From positions 1-64,000 of the forward strand of contig NZ_WNXZ01000003.1 in assembly GCF_009733845.1 (NCBI RefSeq): a stretch of 64,000 nt of DNA, read 5' to 3'. The stretch comes from Pseudactinotalea terrae (GTDB lineage Bacteria; Actinomycetota; Actinomycetes; Actinomycetales; Beutenbergiaceae). This document shows, in pieces, positions 1-8,538 of the stretch. Positions within the stretch are counted from its first letter, which is position 1, and each line of letters opens with the position of its first letter. Below the pieces are notes generated by a model. The model was not told the origin of the DNA, did not search any database, and saw only the letters and a list, made by a program, of their open reading frames with translations. The position numbers were made by a program, and so were the translations under genes.

Positions 1-25
1 GGCTCTTCGCAGTTGAGGGTGTAGC
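1..25 (+). repeat. Left terminal inverted repeat of the ISL3 element
   Basis: Its reverse complement matches 1391-1415 at 22 of 25 positions. It starts at the first base of the window, so a slightly longer end cannot be excluded. Confidence 0.8.
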
Positions 26-101
26 GGCGGGTTGAGCCAGGCGTGGGTCGAGGTCCTCCGATGATGGGAGTTCTCACGCTGCCCATCTGGAAGACCTCGA
101 C

Positions 102-1412
102 GTGCTTGACGCTACCTTCGCTGACCCTGATCTGACGACCTTCTGCCGCCTCGATGAGCTCGGGCTCGTCGCTGTGGGGCAGCGACTGGAGCCGGAGCGG
201 GCGGTGATCGAGTGCCGGATCACCGAGCCCGACCCGTGGTGTCGCCAGTGTGGCGCTGAGGGTGTGTCACGCGGCACGGTCACGCGTCGGCTCGCGCACG
301 AACCCTTCGGGCACCGGCCCACGACCCTGCTGGTGCGGGTGCGCCGCTACCGCTGCCAGGGCTGTGCCCGGGTGTGGCGCGAGGACACCAGCACCGCCGC
401 ACCACCACGCGCCAAGCTGTCCCGTGGTGGGCTGGCGTGGGCATTGGCAGCGATCGTGGTCGACCACCTCACGGTGACCCGGGTCGCGGCCGGGCTGGGG
501 GTGGCCTGGCACACCGCGAACACCGCGGTGCTGGCCGAGGGCAAGCGCCGTTTGATCGATGACCCGCACCGCTTCGACGGCGTCGCGGTGATCGGGGTGG
601 ACGAGCACGCCTGGCGCCACACCCGCCGCGGTGAGAAGTACGTGACCGTGATCATCGACCTCACCCCGGTCCGCGACGGCACCGGGCCGGCCCGGCTGCT
701 GGACATGGTCGAGGGCCGCTCCAAGGCGGTCTTCAAGGACTGGCTCTCCCAGTGCCCGCAGGCGTGGCGCGAGGGCATCGAGGTGGTCGCGATGGACGGC
801 TTCACCGGCTTCAAGACCGCCGCCGCCGAAGAGATCCCCGACGCTGCGCCGATCATGGATCCCTTCCATGTGGTGCGGCTGGCCGGTGAAGCCCTGGACA
901 CCTGCCGGCGTCGCATCCAGCAGGACATCTTCGGCCGCCGCGGCATGAAGGGCGACCCGCTCTATACCGCCAGGCGCACCCTGCTCACCGGAGCCAGCCT
1001 GCTCCAGCCACGCCAGATCGAGCGGATCGAGGCACTGTTCGCTGACCAGCGCCACGCCGCGGTCGAGGCGACCTGGGGCATCTACCAGGACATCATCACC
1101 GCCTACCGCGAACCCGACCGCGGCCTGGCCAAGCACTTCCTGACCCACACCATCGCGCGGATCACCGCCGCGGTCCCGCACGAGCTCGTCGAGGTGCGCA
1201 AGCTCGGGCGCACCCTCACGCAGCGCGCAGCCGACGTCCTGGGCTACTTCGACCGCCCCGGCACCAGCAACGGACCCACCGAGGCGATCAACGGCCGCCT
1301 CGAACACCTCCGCGGCTCGGCTCTGGGATTCCGGAACCTGACGAACTACATCGCCCGATCACTACTGGAGACCGGCGGCTTCAGACCCCGGCTACACCCT
1401 CGTCTGCGATGA
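102..1412 (+). CDS. ISL3-family transposase
   Basis: A 436-residue DDE transposase that would catalyse movement of the surrounding element. The N-terminal zinc-binding region shows C47xxC50 and C85xxC88. A helix-turn-helix-like segment follows, then the catalytic core with the motifs VIGVDEHAWR (first Asp), VVAMDGFTGF (second Asp) and NGPTEAINGRLE (Glu). The length is normal for the family and no frameshift is visible, so it should be active. The start is GTG at 102, shortly inside the left inverted repeat. The stop overlaps the right repeat. It has no functional link to the capsule genes beyond position. Confidence 0.93.
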   Translation: MLDATFADPDLTTFCRLDELGLVAVGQRLEPERAVIECRITEPDPWCRQCGAEGVSRGTVTRRLAHEPFGHRPTTLLVRVRRYRCQGCARVWREDTSTAAPPRAKLSRGGLAWALAAIVVDHLTVTRVAAGLGVAWHTANTAVLAEGKRRLIDDPHRFDGVAVIGVDEHAWRHTRRGEKYVTVIIDLTPVRDGTGPARLLDMVEGRSKAVFKDWLSQCPQAWREGIEVVAMDGFTGFKTAAAEEIPDAAPIMDPFHVVRLAGEALDTCRRRIQQDIFGRRGMKGDPLYTARRTLLTGASLLQPRQIERIEALFADQRHAAVEATWGIYQDIITAYREPDRGLAKHFLTHTIARITAAVPHELVEVRKLGRTLTQRAADVLGYFDRPGTSNGPTEAINGRLEHLRGSALGFRNLTNYIARSLLETGGFRPRLHPRLR

Positions 1413-1415
1413 GCC
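1391..1415 (-). repeat. Right terminal inverted repeat of the ISL3 element
   Basis: Partner of 1-25. The 36 bp at 1380-1415, which include this repeat, recur with 32 of 36 identities at 1679-1714. Confidence 0.8.
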
Positions 1416-1416
1416 G

Positions 1417-1590
1417 TCAAAGTTCTACGCTGGCTACAAGCGCGTCGGCGAACAAGTGACCGTGACCTGGACCCCGACGACCGTCACCCTCAGCGACGAG
1501 GCCGGCCACACCATCGCGACCTACGACAAGCCCACCACAACCCGGAGCTGGCACGGACCCACCGAACAGCGACTGTCCGCGAAGTCCTGA
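1417..1590 (+). pseudogene. C-terminal fragment of a transposase, probably IS481-like
   Basis: An open frame without a start, interrupted by the ISL3 element, runs 57 codons to a TGA at 1588. The residues read like the C-terminal beta-rich part of an integrase-core transposase (GYKRVGEQVTVTW, then TTTRSWHGPTEQRLS). Immediately downstream are repeats of CCTGAGACA type. Their complement, TGTCTCAGG, resembles the ends of IS481-family elements, which supports the assignment. The 5' part is missing. The family name is inferred from the short residue pattern and the repeats, not from a search. Confidence 0.4.
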
Positions 1591-1674
1591 GACAACGAAC
1601 TGTGCTCGATGTCCTGAGACAGCGAACTGTGCTCGATGTCCTGAGACACCTTCGTCCACGATGTGCTGAGACGT
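1586..1674 (+). repeat. 27-bp tandem repeats at the IS481-like end
   Basis: Two 27-bp units (1586-1612 and 1613-1639) differ at one base. They are followed by two shorter partial copies that begin with CTGAGAC at about 1640 and 1667. The unit contains GATGTCCTGAGACA, whose complement is a plausible IS481-type end. The pattern may be multiple IS ends or transposase-binding sites left after several insertions. Confidence 0.6.
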
Positions 1675-1678
1675 AACA

Positions 1679-1714
1679 TTCAGACCCCGGCTACACCGTG
1701 GAATGCGATGAGCC
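1679..1714 (+). repeat. Second copy of an ISL3 right end
   Basis: These 36 bp match 1380-1415 at 32 positions, including the GCTACACC and GCGATGAGCC blocks of the right inverted repeat. This is a solo end left by a lost or recombined ISL3 copy, 299 bp from the intact one. Confidence 0.7.
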
Positions 1715-1715
1715 T

Positions 1716-1888
1716 CGAAAGCGGAAGGACGCATTCCTGGCCTACTTCACCAACGCCCGGGCATCCAAGGGGGCACCGAGGCCGCCAACGGCATCATCGA
1801 GCTCCACCGCCGCCTGGCCCGCGGCTACCGCAACTCCGAGAACTACCGACTCCGGATCCTCCTGGCCGCCGGCGGACTCACCCCGTGA
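1716..1888 (+). pseudogene. C-terminal fragment of a second ISL3-type transposase, frameshifted
   Basis: The frame from about 1716 reads RKRKDAFLAYFTNARASK. A shift at the G-run 1769-1773 then leads into GTEAANGIIELHRRLARGYR and ends at TGA 1886-1888. This matches the C-terminal end of ISL3-type transposases around the catalytic Glu (GTEAANG; compare NGPTEAING in the intact copy). One missing G in the run explains the shift. Both the start and most of the gene are absent, so it is inactive. It is a different ISL3 lineage from the intact transposase. Confidence 0.65.
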
Positions 1889-1914
1889 TCCCCACCGAAT
1901 GTCCGAAGAGCCGG

Positions 1915-3141
1915 TCAACGGGACGTACCATCTGATTGCGTGGGTAGGTCAACTTTGGGATCGGAGTTAACGAGTCCGGCTCTCGCCAGAGTGTGGATTC
2001 TCGAGACGAGTGCCAAGCTAGCCCAGAATACTGGCGAATTGTGCCAGTAGCCACTTACTAATATTGGGGCCACTGATGCAATGAACGCACCGGTAGAGAG
2101 CAGAACTAAATGGGTGGATCGTTGCGCTCGAATCGCCGAAACCATGGTGGTCGTGAACAGCACGATACCTATTATGCCCGTGCCCGTGCCTACGTCGAGG
2201 AATGCTTGGTGCGCACCAAACCCGAGATAGTTCTCTGGGACAGTGCGAAACGCACCGGCACCGCGACCTAGTATAGGGCTGTCCCAGAACACCTCGCGCG
2301 CTATCGGCCACACATCTAGGCGCCCGCTGAGGTTGCCCACCTCCCTGCCCGCATTTGGAACCACAGTCCTTATCCAATTGTCGAAAACACCCAAGAACGT
2401 TGCCAGTGACGCTGCGCCCATAACGGCTGCCATCACGGATACCGCCCGTCCCGGCCGCCGCGCGGCAATAACCGCCCAACCGATGAGTAGAACCAGACTC
2501 GCGAGTGCACCCCTTGTGCCGGTGAGGAGTATCCCTCCGTACAGGGCTCCGATGACTCCCACCCCCGCGACTCGCCACCTAACTGATCGCGTCGTTAGCA
2601 ACATAACGATCACGACAAAGACTGCCGTAGTGAATGTATAGGCAGAATAGTTGGAGTTGATCGAATCCAGACTATAGCGCGCATCTGTCGTGTTGTAGGA
2701 CCAGCGCAGGCCAGCGCCAGACGTCAGTACGAGCTGCGCAGCGGCGGCGACCGAGCCGGCGACAAACCCTATCGCTGCAAGCAGGAAATGTAGGCGAGTC
2801 CGGATTGTCAGCCGAACTGCAACGAACAGCGCGACGCATCCAGCCACATATCGGAGCTCGTAAGCGACTGTTACGTGGTGGGCGGTCCAGGTGAACGAGA
2901 GAGCTGATAGTCCCAAATAGAGCAGTGCGGCCGTATCCGGCCTGCCAAGCCGTGCACCGTTCAGCAAGGAAACTGCCGCACAGAAAATGAGGACGTAGAG
3001 GCCATACTGGAAAAAGAATGCGGGAGGGAAGGCAAGGGTCGCCAGGACGCAACCCTGAGCGAACGCGGTCATGTCCGCCAAAGCTCCGGTACCACTCGGG
3101 GATCGGCGTTGAGTCCCACGCGCCGAGGTACTCGTTCCCAT
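1915..3141 (-). CDS. O-antigen polymerase/ligase-like membrane protein (Wzy-type)
   Basis: About 408 residues, almost entirely hydrophobic segments (roughly ten to twelve), with a longer loop containing NAGREVGNLSGRLDVWPIAR and the motif TGTRGALAS seen in Wzy/WaaL-type proteins. In this context it probably polymerises undecaprenyl-linked repeat units on the outer face of the membrane. The ATG at 3141 is chosen because it overlaps the TGA of the flippase gene by one base; a TTG lies one codon upstream. It is the last gene of the operon and its stop lies 27 bp from IS debris, so the extreme C-terminus may have been altered by insertion. GC is low. Confidence 0.75.
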   Translation of the reverse strand: MGTSTSARGTQRRSPSGTGALADMTAFAQGCVLATLAFPPAFFFQYGLYVLIFCAAVSLLNGARLGRPDTAALLYLGLSALSFTWTAHHVTVAYELRYVAGCVALFVAVRLTIRTRLHFLLAAIGFVAGSVAAAAQLVLTSGAGLRWSYNTTDARYSLDSINSNYSAYTFTTAVFVVIVMLLTTRSVRWRVAGVGVIGALYGGILLTGTRGALASLVLLIGWAVIAARRPGRAVSVMAAVMGAASLATFLGVFDNWIRTVVPNAGREVGNLSGRLDVWPIAREVFWDSPILGRGAGAFRTVPENYLGFGAHQAFLDVGTGTGIIGIVLFTTTMVSAIRAQRSTHLVLLSTGAFIASVAPILVSGYWHNSPVFWASLALVSRIHTLARAGLVNSDPKVDLPTQSDGTSR

Positions 3142-4541
3142 CAACTCTCCCTATTCGCGCGGGCGTTGTAGGCATCACCTGTTCGCCGAACGCCTTGATG
3201 CAGCACCTTACCCATGGTACCGCGGTAGCCCAGCCATGCTGTGGGAATGAGTATGAGCAGATAAGTGATACATGCGCCTAAGGCCGCGCCCCCGATCCCC
3301 AGCGTCTGGATCAGGATTGCTTTGAGCGCGATCGAGCAAGCTAAGTAGGCGGACCATCCGATGTACTGGGGCCTAAGGTGATTGTGTGCATTCTGGATGG
3401 AGAAGTAGGGGCTCGCCACTGCGCGGAGGATCGACCACGTCACAAGCGATAGTCCTAAGACGGCACCGATCTGATGCGTCCGACCCAACCACAATTCCGT
3501 CAGTGGATTCCGGATCAAATACAGGAGCGTGGCAGCCAGTGTGACTGCAATTCCAAGGAAGGCCGCCATCTGACGAGCGTTACGCCGGATCCAGGCAAGG
3601 TCCCGACTCGCTAGGGCGTCTGCGTTCGAGGGCCACATCGCAAGCGCAGCCATAGTCACGATAAGGCCTAACACAGAGAAGAGGCGGTTGGCGATAGCGA
3701 ACTCGCCCGCTGATTCAAGACCGGCTATGCCAGCGATTAGAAACTGATCAATGTTCATCGAGATTGACGTGAGAATTGATAAGAAGAAGAACGACAAACT
3801 GAGTCGAAGTATCGCTGAGAACTCAGCTTTCCGCAACCTTCCAATCGGCGCGACGTCTCGGCGTTGAAATAGATAGAACATGAGGGTATTTGCGATAAGC
3901 GCTGCCGGAGGTGCTGCGATAGCCACTCCGATTACGGCCAGGTCAGCAGAGTCCGTTCGCGAGATCCACCAGACCAGCCCGAGTTGTGCAAGGGCACCTA
4001 CCGCCTGCCAGGCGTTCGCCTGCCACGCCCGCTTTAGTGAGTACTGGACCCGCTGTATCAGGGTCAGCGGGATCGTGCATAAGAATGCTCCTATGAACAT
4101 GAACATAACCGCCCGGACGATCCAGTCGTCCACACCTGGATTGGGTCCGATGTAGACCTTCGGGTCCACGACCAAGACAAATAGAACCAGTCCGACCGCC
4201 AGAACGGAGCTGAATCCGAAGGCAAGTGCATACGCGTGAATCGAAATGGATCGGAAGCGCGTCCAGTCGTTCGTGGCCGCCGCGACCGACAGTCCGGACA
4301 TGACGGCGTTGGCCGTTCCGAGATCCGCGAACGTGGCCAGCGCAAGAACTGACGTAGCAGTGGCCCAGAGTCCAAACAGGTCTGGACCCAGCCGGTCCAG
4401 CATAATAGGAAGGACAAGTAGAGGGGATAGGAGGGCTATGACCCGAGCAAGCACTCCGCTCCCGAGTGCTGACCGCATGCTCCGTGTTCTAAGCTGGCGT
4501 GTTACGTCGGTGGTCGCGTTCTCCGAATCACCTTCCACCAT
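3141..4541 (-). CDS. Wzx-type oligosaccharide flippase
   Basis: A 466-residue polytopic membrane protein of the polysaccharide-synthesis/MATE-like superfamily. About twelve to fourteen hydrophobic segments start near residue 30 (VLARVIALLSPLLVLPIML), with an early short charged loop typical of Wzx. It would flip lipid-linked repeat units across the cytoplasmic membrane to the Wzy polymerase encoded next. It starts at ATG 4541, 10 bp after the acetyltransferase gene. Sampled GC here is about 53 percent against about 67 percent in a sampled nuo line, suggesting acquired DNA. Confidence 0.85.
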   Translation of the reverse strand: MVEGDSENATTDVTRQLRTRSMRSALGSGVLARVIALLSPLLVLPIMLDRLGPDLFGLWATATSVLALATFADLGTANAVMSGLSVAAATNDWTRFRSISIHAYALAFGFSSVLAVGLVLFVLVVDPKVYIGPNPGVDDWIVRAVMFMFIGAFLCTIPLTLIQRVQYSLKRAWQANAWQAVGALAQLGLVWWISRTDSADLAVIGVAIAAPPAALIANTLMFYLFQRRDVAPIGRLRKAEFSAILRLSLSFFFLSILTSISMNIDQFLIAGIAGLESAGEFAIANRLFSVLGLIVTMAALAMWPSNADALASRDLAWIRRNARQMAAFLGIAVTLAATLLYLIRNPLTELWLGRTHQIGAVLGLSLVTWSILRAVASPYFSIQNAHNHLRPQYIGWSAYLACSIALKAILIQTLGIGGAALGACITYLLILIPTAWLGYRGTMGKVLHQGVRRTGDAYNARANRES

Positions 4542-4551
4542 CCGTTACTCC

Positions 4552-5088
4552 TCAGGATTCCTTAGCGTGGTCGGCAGCGAAGCGATCTTCTAGGAAGCGC
4601 CGCTTCTCGGTTGGGCTGTATCCCTTGGTCGGGACGCCAGAACTGAGAGCCTTCTGAGCGTAGGTCTCAATGCTTTGCACGGCGCGAGCGGGCACCCCCG
4701 CAGCAACGGTGTTCGACGGTATGTGCTTGGTGACGACCGCACCCGCTGCGAGAATAACGTTGTCTCCGACGGTAACCCCGGGCAAGAGAATGGTGTTGAT
4801 CCCGATGAAGACATTGTTCCCCACCTTGATGGGTTGGATCACGTCTAGCGTCGGATGAGCGTCCCGGAGCACCCAGACGCCGCCGTCATGGGTGATGAAC
4901 TGAACCCCGCTGGTCACAGTGACGTGCTCTCCGATTGTGATCAGGTAGGGTTCTGATCCGAAGGTCTTATTCGTGATGTTTAGAAGTCTGCAGCGATCAC
5001 CTACCGTGACGCCGATCGAACGGGCGTACTCCACAGGACGGAGCCGCTGCTCAATCGAGTGGTGAATGTGCTGGAAGATCGATCTCAT
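4552..5088 (-). CDS. Left-handed beta-helix (hexapeptide) acyltransferase
   Basis: A 178-residue protein with repeated hexapeptides (IGEHVTVTSGVQF, VGNNVFIGINTILL, VTVGDNVILAAGAVVTK, SNTVAAGVPARAV) forming the acyl-CoA binding beta-helix of the maltose/serine O-acetyltransferase and NodL group. The likely catalytic His is in FITHDGG. It probably O-acetylates a sugar of the repeat unit or N-acylates an amino sugar; the acceptor cannot be read from the sequence. The start ATG at 5088 lies two bases after the stop of the preceding glycosyltransferase, with GAG bases just upstream as ribosome site. Confidence 0.8.
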   Translation of the reverse strand: MRSIFQHIHHSIEQRLRPVEYARSIGVTVGDRCRLLNITNKTFGSEPYLITIGEHVTVTSGVQFITHDGGVWVLRDAHPTLDVIQPIKVGNNVFIGINTILLPGVTVGDNVILAAGAVVTKHIPSNTVAAGVPARAVQSIETYAQKALSSGVPTKGYSPTEKRRFLEDRFAADHAKES

Positions 5089-5090
5089 CC

Positions 5091-6305
5091 TCAGGAGCTC
5101 CCATTCGCACGACTGTGACCGTTCCTGGCGCGAGTGGTCGCCATCTCCAGGAACCTCTGGAGTGCATCAGTGTAGTTGGATGAACTGAACCGATGGCCGG
5201 TTTCCTTCGCCGCCCGTCCCATACTCGCCAGTTGGTCGGCGTTTAGGCGTGCAGCACGCTGCAATGTGGCGGTCACCGCCTCGACGGAGTGACCGCTTGA
5301 GACCAGTCCGTTGATCCCGTCGTCCAGGTAGTTTGCGAGGTCACTGGTGTGATTGGCGATTACTGGAGTGCCGACTGACATGCTCTCGACAAACTTAGTC
5401 GGGAATCCTGCTTGATTCGAGCGCTTAGGCTTTCGTATCAGGATCGTGAACGACACCCGCTTAACAAGCTCGCGCACCTGATCCTGCGGGACGTTGCCAA
5501 GGATGAGTAACTTGGATTCCTGTGCGACCGGAACCATTCTCTGAACCTCGTCAAATGATGGGCCGGCGACTACGAGGCGAACCCCCTTGACGTTCGCTGC
5601 AGCCCGGACGATCGTCTCGAGCTCGTCCTTGGCTCCGGGAGTGCCGAAGTATAAAATCTCGGTATGGTCACCTGTGGGCAATGTGTCCACCTCGGGACCT
5701 TGGCTCATGAGGGCGAAATCGATGGTTGGTGGAACCATGACCGAAGGTATTTCGAATGTATCATGGTGCCGACGCAAGTAACTGCTGATGGATATTACGC
5801 CGTCTAGGTGTCGGTGTAGCACGTGATGAGCGATGGCTGCTTCAATGCTGAGAGGACCGAAACGGCCACCCTTTAGATATCGCGGGTCGTACCACTCCAC
5901 GATGTCGGCGATAAGCGCCACTCCATGCCGGCGCGCCCAGCCGTGTAGATTCCACAGCCACGGGGCGAAGCCACCATATACGATGATTGCTGCAGGCGGA
6001 TGATGCCGATGCCGGTCGAGCCATCGTCGGACCCGCCTTCCGCCTGTTAACACAAGCCGCGTCGCGAGAGTGAGGCGTGGCAGATCGGTGGGCAGTTCGC
6101 CCGTTCCGAAGTGGTGGATACGGGGTTCGCTGCTCAGCGGTGCCGGTTCTGGCGACGAATAGTCGGAGGCGCCTACGACCACGTTGTATCCCGCCCCGAC
6201 AATGCTCTTGGCAATGCCATGGACACGCCTCGACCCGGCTTGACCCCACGGATATGAGAATGGGCCGACGTACAATACCCAGGGCTGCATGAACGGCGCG
6301 GTCAT
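5091..6305 (-). CDS. GT4-family glycosyltransferase
   Basis: About 404 residues with the two-domain GT-B pattern. The N-terminal acceptor domain contains GPFSYPWGQAGSRRVHGIA. The C-terminal nucleotide-sugar domain contains the E-x7-E element in FPTKFVESMSVGTPVIAN. It would add one sugar to the lipid-linked repeat unit at the cytoplasmic membrane face. The start at ATG 6305 is preferred over ATG 6326 because it gives the ATGA overlap with capG that recurs through this operon. Donor and linkage cannot be predicted. Confidence 0.82.
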   Translation of the reverse strand: MTAPFMQPWVLYVGPFSYPWGQAGSRRVHGIAKSIVGAGYNVVVGASDYSSPEPAPLSSEPRIHHFGTGELPTDLPRLTLATRLVLTGGRRVRRWLDRHRHHPPAAIIVYGGFAPWLWNLHGWARRHGVALIADIVEWYDPRYLKGGRFGPLSIEAAIAHHVLHRHLDGVISISSYLRRHHDTFEIPSVMVPPTIDFALMSQGPEVDTLPTGDHTEILYFGTPGAKDELETIVRAAANVKGVRLVVAGPSFDEVQRMVPVAQESKLLILGNVPQDQVRELVKRVSFTILIRKPKRSNQAGFPTKFVESMSVGTPVIANHTSDLANYLDDGINGLVSSGHSVEAVTATLQRAARLNADQLASMGRAAKETGHRFSSSNYTDALQRFLEMATTRARNGHSRANGSS

Positions 6306-7417
6306 GGTCGACGCAATCCCGCCCATTCGTGAAGCCTACCAGCCGTCGAGCGCACAAAGCGGGTAACACGCATTGACGTATCAGTGACCTCATAACCAGT
6401 GGGGAGCTGACGATCGTGGTCCTGCGCATGGATCTGCAGCTGGATAGCTGTGACGACATCGTCGGGGTTGAGATCTGTCATGACGATGGCACCCACGTCG
6501 AGCGCTTCGGGACGTTCTATTGAACTTCGAAGAGTAATTGCAGGAAATCCGAGGATGGAAGACTCCTCTGAGATTGTTCCCGAGTCAGACAGGACGCACC
6601 GCGCATTCAGCTGCAGGGAATTGTAATCATGGAATCCGAACGGTTTATGGAAGCGGATGTCGGAATGAATCTCGCGGTCGAGCAACTCCATCCGCCTTCG
6701 GGTGCGCGGATGTGTTGACACGAGGACCGGGAGCCCCCAAGTGTCTGCGACTCGTTCGAGGCAGTCCAGAAGATGGTTCAGTCTGCTTGGTGAGTCAACG
6801 TTCTCTTCACGGTGAGCGCTAGCGAGAAAGTATCCGCCCCTCGACAGACCGAGGCGGCCGAGAATGTCAGAAGCGTCGATCTGCGGACGATATTGATCTA
6901 GCACCTCGCGCATCGGCGAGCCCGTGAGAAGGATTCGTCGCGGATGGAGGCCCTCAGCAAGCAGGTTCCGACGGGCATGCTCCGTGTACACCAGATTGAA
7001 GTCCGCTACGTGGTCGACCAAGCGTCGGTTCGTCTCCTCCGGGACGTTCTCATCGAAGCATCGGTTGCCGGCTTCCATATGGTATGTCGGGATCCGCAAA
7101 CGCTTCGCCATGATCACAGCGATGCACGAGTTGGTGTCTCCGAGGACGACAACCGCCTCCGGCCGCTCGGACAGGAGCACTTTCTCAGTCTCGACCAGGA
7201 CTCCGCCGAGGATGGAACCGAGACTGGAGGTGTCGACGCCCAGATAGTGATCTGGGGCCCGCAGGGCGAGATCTTCGAAGAACACTTGATTGAGCTCGTG
7301 ATCGTAGTTTTGCCCCGTGTGGACAAGTATATGTTCGAAGGCTTCATCGAAACGTTTGAGGGTTGCTGACAGACGGATGACCTCCGGCCGCGTCCCAACG
7401 ATTGTCATCACTTTCAT
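6302..7417 (-). CDS. capG: CapG/FnlC-type UDP-HexNAc 2-epimerase (non-hydrolysing)
   Basis: A 371-residue WecB-like epimerase with family signatures GTRPEVIRL at the N-terminus, HTGQNYDHELN, GDTNSC, HMEAGNRCFDENVPEETNR and the late SDSGTISEESSILGFPAI. Because capE and capF homologues lie directly upstream, it most likely catalyses the final C2 epimerisation that gives UDP-N-acetyl-L-fucosamine, rather than making UDP-ManNAc. It starts at ATG 7417, which overlaps the capF stop by 4 bp. A generic WecB role is the alternative, but the three-gene context argues against it. Confidence 0.88.
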   Translation of the reverse strand: MKVMTIVGTRPEVIRLSATLKRFDEAFEHILVHTGQNYDHELNQVFFEDLALRAPDHYLGVDTSSLGSILGGVLVETEKVLLSERPEAVVVLGDTNSCIAVIMAKRLRIPTYHMEAGNRCFDENVPEETNRRLVDHVADFNLVYTEHARRNLLAEGLHPRRILLTGSPMREVLDQYRPQIDASDILGRLGLSRGGYFLASAHREENVDSPSRLNHLLDCLERVADTWGLPVLVSTHPRTRRRMELLDREIHSDIRFHKPFGFHDYNSLQLNARCVLSDSGTISEESSILGFPAITLRSSIERPEALDVGAIVMTDLNPDDVVTAIQLQIHAQDHDRQLPTGYEVTDTSMRVTRFVRSTAGRLHEWAGLRRP

Positions 7418-8538
7418 GCCGATCGTTCCTCCGGTTGAACCTCGGCGAAGTATTGGTCCGGTGCCGCCTGGTCGAGTAGTTGGCTGGAGAAGAAGTGTGT
7501 GACCAGTTCATCGGATCCGACATTTCGGAGATTATGGATCCACATGGTCGGCATATCGATTATGGCTGGTTTGTTTCCGGACACCCGGAAAGTTATCACG
7601 CGGTCGTCGAGTAGACGCCGTAGATTGATCTCCGCAGTCCCTCTTACTACAACAAATCGCTCAAACTTATGAACGTGATAGTGCTCTCCGCGTATCTGTC
7701 CAGGTCGAGTGGTTGAGACGTATGTCTGGGCTTCGCCACCGTGGTAGCGAAGTGATTCGAACAGTATCCCGCGCGAGTCGGTGTGGACGCGTGGATACAG
7801 CGGGAAACGTTCGGGAAATGTGTACGACCGATAGGTGTTGAACAGGTCGATCGTGAATTGATCCGTCAATTCCGGGACCTCGCCGTGTTTGTAGAGCCGT
7901 TCGAAATCGACGAGCTGGGCCAATACTTCCGATACGAGCCGTGGAGACCCGCCCGGCTGATGCCTAATGTCCACAGGTTCGTTAGCAGCCTCAATCAGCG
8001 CCTGGGCGGCGCTCTGGGCATGTAGAAGCGGTATTTCCCTGTCTGCGATGACGACGGGCTCAGTGCCGTTGACTATGCTATGCGCGAAGGTTGCGACAAA
8101 CGAATTATATTCGGGACGCCCATGTTCACCGAAGAGGTTGGGCAAGAGCACGTCGGCCATGACACCGCCGACAGCCGTCGTCGCGTGTCGGAGAATTTCA
8201 GCGGCACCGGCCTTGCCGCGGCCATACGGGTTGCCGTCAAGTGCCTGGATCGAGTTTGCGTAGACGAGTCGAACTGGTTTGTTCCGGGCCAAGATTGCCT
8301 GGCCGAGAACACGGGCGAGCCGGAGGTTTCCCTCCTCGACCTCTCGGGGGTTTGAAGCCCGGTTGACCCCTGCAAGATGGTAGATGACGTCGGCTTGCTC
8401 CACGATTGCGCGGAGACGAACTTTGTCCATCAGTTCCGTCCGACCGACGCGTATCGGTACCTTGCTCGTCTGGGCCAGGAGACGGGCCGAGAGATGCCAG
8501 CCAAGGAAGCCGTAACCACCGGTGATCACGACGGTCAT
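7414..8538 (-). CDS. capF: CapF/FnlB-type bifunctional reductase/epimerase
   Basis: A 374-residue protein with an N-terminal SDR domain (ITGGYGFLGWHLS at residues 4-16, then YHLAGVNRASNP and NLFGEHGRPEYNSFVATF) and a C-terminal cupin domain with metal ligands in RGEHYHVHKFERF. In CapF the cupin domain epimerises C3 of the CapE product and the SDR domain reduces C4 with NADPH, giving UDP-2-acetamido-2,6-dideoxy-L-talose. Domain order and length fit CapF. It is linked to capE and capG by 4-bp ATGA overlaps on both sides. Confidence 0.92.
   Translation of the reverse strand: MTVVITGGYGFLGWHLSARLLAQTSKVPIRVGRTELMDKVRLRAIVEQADVIYHLAGVNRASNPREVEEGNLRLARVLGQAILARNKPVRLVYANSIQALDGNPYGRGKAGAAEILRHATTAVGGVMADVLLPNLFGEHGRPEYNSFVATFAHSIVNGTEPVVIADREIPLLHAQSAAQALIEAANEPVDIRHQPGGSPRLVSEVLAQLVDFERLYKHGEVPELTDQFTIDLFNTYRSYTFPERFPLYPRVHTDSRGILFESLRYHGGEAQTYVSTTRPGQIRGEHYHVHKFERFVVVRGTAEINLRRLLDDRVITFRVSGNKPAIIDMPTMWIHNLRNVGSDELVTHFFSSQLLDQAAPDQYFAEVQPEERSA

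Larger units (their letters stand above)
1..1415 (+). mobile_element. ISL3-family insertion sequence, apparently complete
   Basis: The element is bounded by imperfect 25-bp terminal inverted repeats at 1-25 and 1391-1415, which match at 22 of 25 positions when one is reverse-complemented. The outer end begins GGCTCTTCGC, as is usual for ISL3-family ends. It carries one transposase gene whose TGA stop lies inside the right repeat. Any 8-bp target duplication cannot be tested because the left flank lies outside the window. The right flank is a fragment of another transposase, so this copy landed in older mobile DNA. Confidence 0.85.
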
